A stretch of DNA of 64,000 nt, taken from positions 186,001 through 250,000 of the forward strand of contig CAVTTQ010000003.1 in the NCBI GenBank assembly GCA_963737695.1, given 5' to 3'. This DNA is from DATAZK01 sp963737695 (lineage in GTDB: Bacteria > Actinomycetota > Actinomycetes > Frankiales > Frankiaceae). Position numbers and translations under genes: made by a program. Every line of letters starts with the position of its first letter. Position 1 is the first letter of the stretch. The notes under the pieces are model-generated. The model did not search any database. It was not told the DNA's origin and saw nothing but the letters and a program-made list of their open reading frames with translations. Below are positions 1 through 6,564 of the stretch, piece by piece.

Positions 1-2
1 TC

Positions 3-503
3 GGCGAGATCAACGACAAGCTCTACACCACCCCGGAAGACGCGCTGCGCACCGCGGAGGTGCTGGGCACCGGGGAGAACGGGCGCTACATGTTGGCGGC
101 GACCTTCGGCAACGTCCACGGCGTGTACAAGCCGGGCAACGTCAAGCTGCGTCCGGAGATCCTCAAGGAGATCCAGGACGCGGTAGGCGCCAAGGTCGGC
201 AGGGCTCAGCCCTTCGATCTCGTTTTCCACGGCGGCTCCGGCTCGGCGCTTGAGGAGATCCGCGAGACGCTGGACTACGGGGTCGTCAAGATGAATGTGG
301 ATACCGACACCCAGTACGCCTATACCCGCCCGGTCGCCGATCACATGCTGCGCAACTACGACGGGGTCCTGAAGGTCGACGGCGAGGTCGGCGACAAGAA
401 GGCCTATGACCCGCGGGTGTGGGGTAAATCCGCGGAAACGGGGATGGCCGCCCGGGTCGTGCAGGCTTGCGAGGACCTGCGTTCGGCCGGTCAGCACCGC
501 TGA
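3..503 (+). CDS. fba: Class II fructose-1,6-bisphosphate aldolase, 3' part
   Basis: Only the last 166 codons are in the window; the gene begins upstream of base 1. The enzyme cleaves fructose-1,6-bisphosphate to DHAP and glyceraldehyde-3-phosphate in cytosolic glycolysis and gluconeogenesis. The visible part carries class II hallmarks: NVHGVYKPGN (zinc-ligand His and the loop after it), FHGGSGS (phosphate loop), and VKMNVDTDTQYA near the C terminus. The frame is open from base 3 to the TGA at 501-503. A DUF3151 gene and purA follow within 3 kb, the same neighbourhood I recall around M. tuberculosis fba (Rv0363c, Rv0360c, Rv0357c). The identity is secure; only the N-terminal part is missing. 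Confidence 0.95.
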   Translation, partial: GEINDKLYTTPEDALRTAEVLGTGENGRYMLAATFGNVHGVYKPGNVKLRPEILKEIQDAVGAKVGRAQPFDLVFHGGSGSALEEIRETLDYGVVKMNVDTDTQYAYTRPVADHMLRNYDGVLKVDGEVGDKKAYDPRVWGKSAETGMAARVVQACEDLRSAGQHR

Positions 504-608
504 ACCGAAAACGCCTCAAGATCACTGAGAGTGGTCAAACGGACGCATACAGGTGCGTAATGGGCACTGAGAGTTCCGTCATACGCCTGAACAAGTGTCG
601 CTAGCCAC

Positions 609-639
609 TTGCAAGCGCCCCACGGGTAGCGGATAGGGT
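609..639 (+). promoter_or_regulatory. Candidate promoter for the first rpf transcript
   Basis: TTGCAA at 609-614 and TAGGGT at 634-639 could be -35 and -10 elements. The spacer of 19 nt is long, so this is weak. A start near 646 would place the whole riboswitch aptamer (678-845) in the leader. The CAAGTG/CACTTG inverted repeat at 592-611 overlaps the -35. Confidence 0.3.
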
Positions 640-677
640 GGCGCACGCACCCCTCCCGCGGGTGCACGCCCCCCGGA

Positions 678-845
678 TACGCCAAATCCTGCCACCGGGC
701 CGGGTGAACCGCTATATCCCACGCGGCAGGAGCGGGGGACCCAGGTAAGCGGACGCGTGCACAACACGCGCCCTCGGGGTGAAGCCGCACCCAGCGGCCG
801 GGCGACTCTTTCCGCCCGAACCCGACAGCTCACCTCGTCGGCGTC
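678..845 (+). ncRNA. c-di-AMP riboswitch (ydaO/yuaA type) upstream of the first rpf
   Basis: The conserved core blocks of the ydaO-yuaA class occur in order: CGCCAAATCCTGCC at 680-693, CAGGAGCGGGGGACCCA at 727-743, CGGGGTGAAGCC at 775-786, and CCGAACCCGACAGCTCACCT at 816-835. P1 can form between ACGCC (679-683) and GGCGT (840-844). The class binds cyclic di-AMP and, in Actinobacteria, often sits before cell-wall hydrolase and rpf genes, where ligand binding lowers expression. The ribosome binding site GGAGGAG starts at 846, directly after P1, and the ATG is at 857, so no intrinsic terminator fits downstream. CCTCC at 652-656 could pair with the Shine-Dalgarno sequence. Control of translation is therefore inferred. 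Confidence 0.9.
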
Positions 846-856
846 GGAGGAGCTCT

Positions 857-1534
857 ATGGCTCGTTTTACCCTGCGTCGCACAACCGTGCTCGCACTTAC
901 CGCCGCTACCGCGGGCACCGGCATTGTTCTTGCTGCCAGCCCTGCCAGTGCCGACATCTACAGCAGCATTCGTCAGTGCGAGTCGGGCGGCAATTACTCG
1001 ACCAACACCGGCAACGGCTACTACGGCGCCTACCAGTTCAGCCAGTCGACCTGGAACAGCCTCGGATACTCAGGCGTCCCGAGCTCGGCCTCGCCGGCGA
1101 CGCAGGACGCTGCAGCCGCACAGCTCGCGTCTCGCGCCGGATTCGGTCAGTGGCCGGTCTGTGGCGCCGGTGGCGGAGGCGCTACCAGCAGCTACACCGC
1201 GCCTGCCCAGACCTACACGCAGCCGACGTACACCCAGCCGAGCTACACCGGCTACACCGCTGCGAGCCGCGACTACACGCGTCCCGCCATCGCCCCGGTG
1301 GCCGACGTCTACGGCTTCTTCAGCTCGGCTAACGCCGGCGAGGTGCGCGACGACGTGAAGCTGTACCAGAAGACCCTGTTCAAGAAGCTCAAGCTCAAGC
1401 TCAAGGTCGACGGCCAGTACGGCGTGCAGACCGAGCTCGCCACGCTCGACTTCCAGAAGACCCACCACCTCAAGCTGGTCGACGGCGTCGTCGGCCCGGA
1501 GACCTGGAAGGCCGTCGGGCTCAAGGCGAAGTAA
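857..1534 (+). CDS. Secreted resuscitation-promoting factor with a C-terminal peptidoglycan-binding domain
   Basis: This 225-aa muralytic transglycosylase-like protein is predicted to cleave peptidoglycan outside the cell and promote growth resumption. A signal peptide covers residues 1-32, with basic RR at 7-8, a hydrophobic stretch, and cleavage after ASA. The Rpf domain follows at about 33-107, with the RQCESGGNY catalytic-Glu motif and the GNGYYGAYQFS stretch. A Ser/Ala/Tyr/Gln/Pro-rich linker with repeated YTQPxY units leads to a PG_binding_1 domain at about 160-225 (DGQYGVQTELATLDFQK ... VDGVVGPETW). ATG 857 is chosen because GGAGG ends 6 nt before it and because the signal peptide begins there, even though the frame is open further upstream through the riboswitch. 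A strong hairpin at 1562-1597 follows. Expression is expected to fall when c-di-AMP is high. Confidence 0.93.
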   Translation: MARFTLRRTTVLALTAATAGTGIVLAASPASADIYSSIRQCESGGNYSTNTGNGYYGAYQFSQSTWNSLGYSGVPSSASPATQDAAAAQLASRAGFGQWPVCGAGGGGATSSYTAPAQTYTQPTYTQPSYTGYTAASRDYTRPAIAPVADVYGFFSSANAGEVRDDVKLYQKTLFKKLKLKLKVDGQYGVQTELATLDFQKTHHLKLVDGVVGPETWKAVGLKAK

Positions 1535-1561
1535 GCGCCAAACCCGCCTTTGGCACTGCGC

Positions 1562-1616
1562 CGAACTCCGTCGACCCCTCGAGGTCGGCGGAGTTCGTCG
1601 TTCCGTGGCCGTTTTT
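1562..1616 (+). terminator. Rho-independent-like terminator after the first rpf gene
   Basis: A 15-bp stem (1562-1576 with 1583-1597, one G-T wobble, 6-nt loop) starts 27 nt after the rpf stop. A T run (GTTTTTG) lies at about 1611-1617, a little far from the stem for a canonical intrinsic terminator. It separates the two rpf units, which supports independent transcripts. Confidence 0.7.
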
Positions 1617-1791
1617 GAGCCGGAATTCTGGCCGGCGGATTGAGCGGATTGCCCAAGAACGCTCAGGAAAGTCCGGCGCGGCGAAGCCCAATAACCCCCC
1701 AATGCGGGGTGACGGACACCACATTCGGGTTCTTCCGACAGCGAAAGGCGCCAAGCTCGACGGAACTCGCCAGCGGCGAGGTGCCGACCCC

Positions 1792-1980
1792 GAACGCCAA
1801 ATCCTGCCCCGGGTACGCGGCCCCAGCCAAAAGATTCTGGGCAGGAGCGGGGGACCCAAGGTTCTTCTGGCCGCACCGGTTGTGCGGCCTTGGGGTGAAG
1901 CCGGTTACGCATCCGTCGAAGATGTGGCAACCGGCCGGGCTATACCCGGTCCGAACCCGACAGCTGACCTCGCAGGCGTC
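1792..1980 (+). ncRNA. Second c-di-AMP riboswitch (ydaO/yuaA type), upstream of the second rpf
   Basis: The same conserved blocks recur: ACGCCAAATCCTGCC at 1794-1808, GCAGGAGCGGGGGACCCA at 1841-1858, TTGGGGTGAAGCC at 1890-1902, and CCGAACCCGACAGCTGACCT at 1951-1970. P1 pairs ACGCC (1794-1798) with GGCGT (1975-1979). Variable loops differ from the first copy, for example a long GC-rich hairpin at about 1868-1889, so this is a diverged paralogous leader and not a recent duplication. GGGAAAGG at 1981-1988 lies directly after P1 and the proposed TTG start follows at 1996, again leaving no room for a downstream terminator. Confidence 0.9.
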
Positions 1981-1995
1981 GGGAAAGGCCACTCG

Positions 1996-2352
1996 TTGCG
2001 TCCAGCACGCCTACGTCGTCCGCAGATCCGTCGCTCCCTCACCCTGGGTGCCGCTGCCTTTGCCTTCGCGGGCGTGGCAGCCGCCTGTACCCCGGTCGCA
2101 GCGCCGCCCGGACCATCGGCGAGTGACCTCTACCGGCTGCGGATGTGTGAGTCGGGCGGTAACTACGCCATCAACACCGGCAACGGTTACTACGGCGCGT
2201 ACCAGTTCGCCGTCGGCACCTGGAACAGCCTTGGATTCCCCGGCTACCCGAACCAGGCCGCACCCGCCACGCAGGATGCTGCCGTCGCCAAGCTCTGGCG
2301 GGAGTCGGGCTGGTCGTCATGGCCGGGTTGCGCCGCCAGCCTCGGCCTCTAA
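1996..2352 (+). CDS. Short resuscitation-promoting factor (Rpf domain only)
   Basis: This 118-aa exported muralytic protein consists of a signal sequence and one Rpf domain. The N terminus has a basic region (RPARLRRPQIRR) and a hydrophobic stretch ending in VAAAC, which could be a lipobox with Cys as the acylated residue. The Rpf domain (about 45-118) has RMCESGGNYAINTGNGYYG with the catalytic Glu, and NSLGFPGYPNQAAPATQDAA. There is no LysM or peptidoglycan-binding domain, unlike the upstream paralogue. TTG 1996 is the only plausible start between the riboswitch and the signal sequence: no ATG or GTG occurs in frame there, and GGGAAAGG is 7 nt upstream. The frame stays open through the aptamer, so a longer protein would be an artefact. 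Lipidation is inferred only. Confidence 0.85.
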   Translation: MRPARLRRPQIRRSLTLGAAAFAFAGVAAACTPVAAPPGPSASDLYRLRMCESGGNYAINTGNGYYGAYQFAVGTWNSLGFPGYPNQAAPATQDAAVAKLWRESGWSSWPGCAASLGL

Positions 2353-2409
2353 CCACTGATCAACTCCCCGGGGCGGGCTCGTCGTAGGTAGGACGCGCAC
2401 CATGGGGCA

Positions 2410-2856
2410 GTGAGTACCACGAGCGGACCCAGCGCCAACCTTCTAGGACCTCCCCCGACCCGGCTTCCAGCCGACCCCGAACCTGTGGGACAGCTGGCCG
2501 CCGGTCGTGACCCGGCCGAGGTGGCAGCCGACTTTCCGGCTTCCAGCTTTGCGTGGGCCGCTCTTGCCCAACGCGCCGGCGACGCCGGCCGGTGGGTGGA
2601 GTCATACGCATACGCCCGCGTCGGCTACCACCGGGGCTTGGATTCCCTGCGCCGCGCGGGATGGAAGGGCGCCGGGCCGGTCCCCTGGTCGCACGAGCCG
2701 AACCGCGGATTTCTGGAGTCGGTGGCCGCTCTGGGCCGGGCGGCTGCCGCCATCGGAGAACGCCCCGAAGCCGAGCGCTGCCGTGCACTCCTCCTGGACG
2801 CCGATCCGAGCGCCCCGGTCAGCGGTGCGGATTGGTCTCAGGCGCCGGCCGGCTGA
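2410..2856 (+). CDS. DUF3151 family protein
   Basis: This 148-aa conserved actinobacterial protein has unknown function. No signal peptide or membrane segment is visible. The N-terminal 35 residues are Pro-rich; the rest is helical with TPR-like alternation (FAWAALAQRAGDAGRWVESYAYARVGYHRGLDSLRRAGW), followed by FLESVAALGRAAAAIGE and a Cys-containing helix. Family members I recall, including Rv0360c, lie between fba and purA as here. The start is GTG 2410; the upstream Shine-Dalgarno is poor. It converges on the minus-strand gene at 2866 with only 9 nt between the stops. The family assignment is firm; the function is unknown. Confidence 0.8.
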   Translation: MSTTSGPSANLLGPPPTRLPADPEPVGQLAAGRDPAEVAADFPASSFAWAALAQRAGDAGRWVESYAYARVGYHRGLDSLRRAGWKGAGPVPWSHEPNRGFLESVAALGRAAAAIGERPEAERCRALLLDADPSAPVSGADWSQAPAG

Positions 2857-2865
2857 CCAGGCAGC

Positions 2866-3429
2866 TCAGTCGACGGGTGGTTCGAGGATGTCGTCGGGAT
2901 CGGCTTCGAGGTCGACCTCAGCGGCATCCAGATCAACGTCGATCGTGCGCTCTGCGTCTGCCCTGGGTCGCCGGGGAAAGAGCAGCGAGGCGCCCGGCAG
3001 CACTGTGGCCAGCGCGTTGACCCGGGACTGGGTGTCGCGCAAGCCCTGCAGCATCGGCAGCACATCTTCCCTGATGCTGCGCAACGTCTCGGGCACGCTG
3101 TCGAGCGCTTCGTCGTCCAGGACGCGGGCGAGCCGTTCCAAACCGGGACGCAGCGCGATGACGGGATCTTCCAGCTCCTCGACCACCCGCTCCATCCGGG
3201 CGGTCACCTGGGCAAGGGTCGCCATCGTGTCGCGGGCCGAACCCAACCCGTCGACCAGGCTCAGGATCGAATTGTTCAGATCCACCAGGGTGCGCGGGAG
3301 CCGGGCGAGGGCCTGTGCCTGGGTGGAAACGACAGACACAGCCTTCGAGAGCCCGGGAAGTCGGGGCAAACCTGCCACGGTCGCAGCGTACGGCGAAAGC
3401 TCGCTCCACAAACTCGCAGCTAGCGCCAC
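2866..3429 (-). CDS. Conserved hypothetical helical protein divergent from purA
   Basis: This 187-aa protein has no recognised catalytic motif. It is mostly amphipathic helix with heptad-like spacing (residues about 40-140: VDLNNSILSLVDGL, MATLAQVTARMERVVEEL), suggesting a coiled-coil or helical bundle, and it ends in an acidic tail rich in Asp and Glu. No signal peptide or clear transmembrane helix is present. The GTG start at 3429 leaves only 33 bp to the divergent purA start, so the two probably share a control region. Position and orientation match the gene I recall beside purA in mycobacteria (Rv0358). The function is unknown. Confidence 0.7.
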   Translation of the reverse strand: MALAASLWSELSPYAATVAGLPRLPGLSKAVSVVSTQAQALARLPRTLVDLNNSILSLVDGLGSARDTMATLAQVTARMERVVEELEDPVIALRPGLERLARVLDDEALDSVPETLRSIREDVLPMLQGLRDTQSRVNALATVLPGASLLFPRRPRADAERTIDVDLDAAEVDLEADPDDILEPPVD

Positions 3430-3448
3430 AAGAACGCGAGTTGACCAC

Positions 3449-3454
3449 TAGGCT
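3449..3454 (+). promoter_or_regulatory. Leaderless -10 element of purA
   Basis: TAGGCT ends 8 nt before the purA GTG, and no Shine-Dalgarno sequence lies between. This matches the TANNNT pattern seen before purQ, purC and purF, with a slightly longer gap. Confidence 0.55.
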
Positions 3455-3462
3455 TAGGTCAC

Positions 3463-4746
3463 GTGCCAGCACTCGTACTCGTCGGAGCCCAGTGGGGCGA
3501 TGAGGGCAAAGGGAAGGCCACTGACCTTCTCGGCGGCCGAGTCGACTTCGTGGTGCGCTACCAGGGCGGCAATAACGCGGGCCACACGGTGGTCATCGGC
3601 AATGAGTCTTACGCACTACACCTGATCCCCAGCGGTGCGCTGCGTCCCGAGTGCATCCCCGTGATCGGTAACGGGGTCGTCGTCGATCCGGGAGTACTGC
3701 TGGAAGAGATGGCCGGCCTGCGCGAGCGCGGCATCGACGTCTCGCGGCTCAAGATCAGCGCCAGCGCGCATTTGATCATGCCGCACCACCGCGCCCTGGA
3801 CAAAGTGACCGAGCGCTACCTCGGCAAGGTCCGCATCGGCACCACCGGCCGCGGCATCGGACCGGCGTACGGCGACAAGATGGCGCGCGTCGGCATCCGC
3901 GCCCAGGACCTGCTCGATCCCGGCATCTTCCGGGCCAAGCTCGAGCTGGCCCTGCGGGAGAAAAACCAGGTGTTGACGAAGGTCTACAACCGGCGGGCCA
4001 TCGACATCGACGAGGTGTGCGACGAGTACGGCGGCTACGCCGAGCAGCTCGCCCCCCACATCGCCGACACCGGACTCCTGCTGTCCAACGCCCTCGACGA
4101 GGGCAAGGTCGTCTTGCTGGAGGGCAGCCAGGGCACGCTGCTCGACGTCGACCATGGCAGCTATCCCTTTGTCACCTCGAGCAACCCGACGGCCGGCGGC
4201 GCCGCTACCGGCTCAGGAATCGGCCCTAACCGGATCGCGCGGGCGGTCGGAATCGTCAAGGCCTACACCACCCGTGTCGGTTCGGGACCCTTCCCGACCG
4301 AGCTGATGGATGAGCAGGGCGAGCGCCTGCGCTCGGTCGGCCATGAATTCGGTGTGACGACCGGACGCGCGCGGCGCTGCGGTTGGTATGACGCCGTGAT
4401 CGTTCGCTATGCGGTGCGGGTGAACGGTCTCACCGACCTTTTCCTCACCAAGCTCGACGTCCTTTCGGGTCTGGAGAAGGTGCCGGTCTGTGTCGGCTAC
4501 GACGTCGACGGCACCGAGATGAACGAGATGCCGATGACGCAGACGGGCTTCCACCACGCCCGGCCGATCTATCAGGAGCTGCCCGGCTGGGACGCGGACC
4601 TGTCGAAGGCTCGGCGGCGGGAGGATCTGCCGTCCGAGGCCCAGGCCTACGTCGCCTTCCTGGAAGAGCAGGCCCGATGCCCGATCTCGGCGATCGGGGT
4701 CGGACCCGGCCGGGACGAGACCGTTGTCCTGCGTGATCTGGTCTGA
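3463..4746 (+). CDS. purA: Adenylosuccinate synthetase
   Basis: The 427-aa enzyme joins IMP and aspartate using GTP, the first committed step to AMP, in the cytosol. It has full family length. WGDEGKGK holds the P-loop and catalytic Asp13, and GGNNAGHTVV carries catalytic His41, the same numbering as the E. coli enzyme. TTGRGIGPAYGDK binds IMP, TTGRARRCGWYDAV contains the Arg loop that contacts aspartate, and GVGPGRDETVV closes the guanine site. The GTG start at 3463 is supported by the MPALVLVGAQWGDEG N terminus and by a leaderless -10 just upstream. purD starts 27 nt after the stop, so a purA-purD-purE-purB transcript is likely. Confidence 0.98.
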   Translation: MPALVLVGAQWGDEGKGKATDLLGGRVDFVVRYQGGNNAGHTVVIGNESYALHLIPSGALRPECIPVIGNGVVVDPGVLLEEMAGLRERGIDVSRLKISASAHLIMPHHRALDKVTERYLGKVRIGTTGRGIGPAYGDKMARVGIRAQDLLDPGIFRAKLELALREKNQVLTKVYNRRAIDIDEVCDEYGGYAEQLAPHIADTGLLLSNALDEGKVVLLEGSQGTLLDVDHGSYPFVTSSNPTAGGAATGSGIGPNRIARAVGIVKAYTTRVGSGPFPTELMDEQGERLRSVGHEFGVTTGRARRCGWYDAVIVRYAVRVNGLTDLFLTKLDVLSGLEKVPVCVGYDVDGTEMNEMPMTQTGFHHARPIYQELPGWDADLSKARRREDLPSEAQAYVAFLEEQARCPISAIGVGPGRDETVVLRDLV

Positions 4747-4773
4747 CCCGACCCGCCCGGCGCGGGGGGTCCG

Positions 4774-6090
4774 ATGAAGGTTCTCGTGGTGGGTTCCGGC
4801 GGCCGGGAATCGGCGTTGTGCAGTGCGCTGGCCCGTGACGCGGCCGTCGATTCACTTGCCTGCGCACCCGGAAATCCCGGCACGGCGGAGATCGCCGAAC
4901 CTCATCCGCTCGACGTCTCCGACCCCAATGCCATCGCCGAACTCGCCGCCCACATCGGCGCCGACCTGACGGTGGTCGGACCCGAGGTTCCGCTGGTCGC
5001 CGGCGCTGTCGACGCCCTGAATGAGATGGGGCTGGCCAGCTTCGGACCAACGGCGGCAGCAGCCCGGCTCGAGGGCAGCAAGTCCTTCGCCAAGGCCGTC
5101 ATGACGGCGGCAGGCGTACCCACCGCACGGGGTCGTGACCACCATGAGATCCCCACCGCGCTCGCTGACCTCGACGAATTCGGGCCGCCCTACGTGGTCA
5201 AGTACGACGGGCTGGCCGCCGGCAAGGGCGTCACGGTCACGCTCGACCATGACGAGGCCGCGGCCGCCGTACGCCAGGCGCTGCGCGACCCGCAGGATCG
5301 CGTCGTCATCGAAGAATTCCTGGACGGCCCCGAGATCTCACTCTTTTGCGTCGTCGGGCCGGGCGGGACGGTCACGGCCCTCGCGCCGGCGCAGGACTTC
5401 AAGCGCGCCCTCGACGGCGACGCCGGACCCAATACCGGCGGGATGGGTGCCTACTCGCCGCTGCCTTGGGCTCCGGCAGATCTGGCGGAGCAGGTCACCT
5501 CACGGATCGCGGCGCCGACCGTCGCAGAGATGGCGCGCCGGGACACCCCCTTCGCTGGGCTGCTGTACGTGGGTCTCGCGATGACTGCCAGCGGGCCGAA
5601 GGTGATCGAATTCAACGTCCGTTTCGGCGATCCCGAGACGCAGGCGGTACTGCCGCGGCTCACCAGTCCGATGACCGAGCTGCTAGCAGGAGCGACGCCG
5701 ACGTGGAGCGAGCAGGCCGCCGTCACCGTCGTCGTCGCGGCGCCCGGCTACCCGGCGGCGCCGAAGCTGGGTGGCGAGATCACCGGACTCGACGCCGCGG
5801 CGGCGGTGGCGGGTGCCACGGTCCTGCACGCCGGCACCCGGCGGGAGCCTGACGGCCGCCTCGTCTCAGCCGGTGGACGGGTGCTCACCGTCACCGGCCT
5901 CGGCTCAGACCTGGCGGCTGCGCGAGAATGTGCCTACGAGGCCGCCGGGCACATCCGTATCGCGGGCGGCCAGCATCTGCGTACCGACATTGCCCAACAA
6001 GCAGCCCAACGAACAGCCCAATCGGCCAAAGCAGGCCGGCCGCGGACTGATCCGCGGACCCGAACAAGGAGGAATACCCAAAGTGGCTGA
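4774..6090 (+). CDS. purD: Phosphoribosylamine-glycine ligase (GAR synthetase)
   Basis: This 438-aa ATP-grasp enzyme makes GAR from phosphoribosylamine, glycine and ATP, step two of purine synthesis. The N-terminal domain begins KVLVVGSGGRESAL; the ATP-grasp core has YVVKYDGLAAGKGV (about 132-145), GPEISLFCVVG and VIEFNVRFGDPETQAVLPRL (Glu and Asn metal ligands). The usual GGREHAL motif here reads GGRESAL, a His-to-Ser change at residue 13. The C terminus ends in about 45 low-complexity residues (QQAAQRTAQSAKAGRPRTDP) beyond the usual end. That tail contains the ribosome binding site of purE and overlaps its first 8 nt. GGGGG lies 5 nt before ATG 4774. Confidence 0.97.
   Translation: MKVLVVGSGGRESALCSALARDAAVDSLACAPGNPGTAEIAEPHPLDVSDPNAIAELAAHIGADLTVVGPEVPLVAGAVDALNEMGLASFGPTAAAARLEGSKSFAKAVMTAAGVPTARGRDHHEIPTALADLDEFGPPYVVKYDGLAAGKGVTVTLDHDEAAAAVRQALRDPQDRVVIEEFLDGPEISLFCVVGPGGTVTALAPAQDFKRALDGDAGPNTGGMGAYSPLPWAPADLAEQVTSRIAAPTVAEMARRDTPFAGLLYVGLAMTASGPKVIEFNVRFGDPETQAVLPRLTSPMTELLAGATPTWSEQAAVTVVVAAPGYPAAPKLGGEITGLDAAAAVAGATVLHAGTRREPDGRLVSAGGRVLTVTGLGSDLAAARECAYEAAGHIRIAGGQHLRTDIAQQAAQRTAQSAKAGRPRTDPRTRTRRNTQSG
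6066..6073 (+). promoter_or_regulatory. Strong ribosome binding site of purE inside purD
   Basis: AAGGAGGA, close to a full anti-16S match, ends 9 nt before GTG 6083. It fixes the purE start although the purE frame is open for about 300 nt upstream, and it lies in the extended low-complexity tail of PurD. Confidence 0.75.
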
Positions 6091-6562
6091 CCCCAAGGTC
6101 GCGATCGTCTACGGCTCACCGAGCGACGCAAACGTGATGAGCAAGGCCGGGGCAATGCTCGACCGCTTCGGGGTGGGTTACGAGGAGGTCTCCATCTCCG
6201 CGCACCGGGCCCCGCGCGCTTTGACGGCATGGCTCGGCGGGCTCGCTGACCGTGGGGTTGAAGTGATCATCGCCGGAGCCGGCTTGTCGGCGGCGCTGCC
6301 CGGCGTCTGCGCCTCGCACAGCGCGCTGCCGGTGATCGGTGTCCCCATCCGCGGCGGGGCACTCGACGGTCTGGACGCTCTGCTCGCCATCGCGCAGATG
6401 CCGCCGGGAGTCCCGGTCGCCTGCGTCGGTCTGGACAACTCCACCAACGCTGCTGTGCTCGCCGTCCAGATCATCGCCGGTCATGACGCGTCGCTTCGCG
6501 TGAAGCTGGCCGAGTTCAAGGAGTCCTTCGAGCAGGCCGCTGCCACCGGCCTGGGGGGCTGA
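6083..6562 (+). CDS. purE: 5-(carboxyamino)imidazole ribonucleotide mutase / AIR carboxylase (PurE)
   Basis: The 159-aa protein makes CAIR in purine synthesis, either from N5-CAIR (class I, with PurK) or directly from AIR and CO2. It is full length for a single-domain PurE: IVYGSPSDANVMSKAG (phosphate loop), SISAHRAPRAL (active-site His), and LPVIGVPIRGGALDGLDALL. The loop that usually reads GGAAHLPGM is AGLSAALPGV, so the His of that motif is absent. No purK lies in this cluster or elsewhere in the window. The start is GTG 6083, set by AAGGAGGA; it overlaps purD by 8 nt and is followed by purB after 2 nt. The family is certain; the subclass is open. Confidence 0.95.
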   Translation: MADPKVAIVYGSPSDANVMSKAGAMLDRFGVGYEEVSISAHRAPRALTAWLGGLADRGVEVIIAGAGLSAALPGVCASHSALPVIGVPIRGGALDGLDALLAIAQMPPGVPVACVGLDNSTNAAVLAVQIIAGHDASLRVKLAEFKESFEQAAATGLGG

Positions 6563-6564
6563 CG

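Noticed and set aside
592..611. Terminator after fba
   Set aside because: The CAAGTG/CACTTG hairpin has a short stem and no T run.
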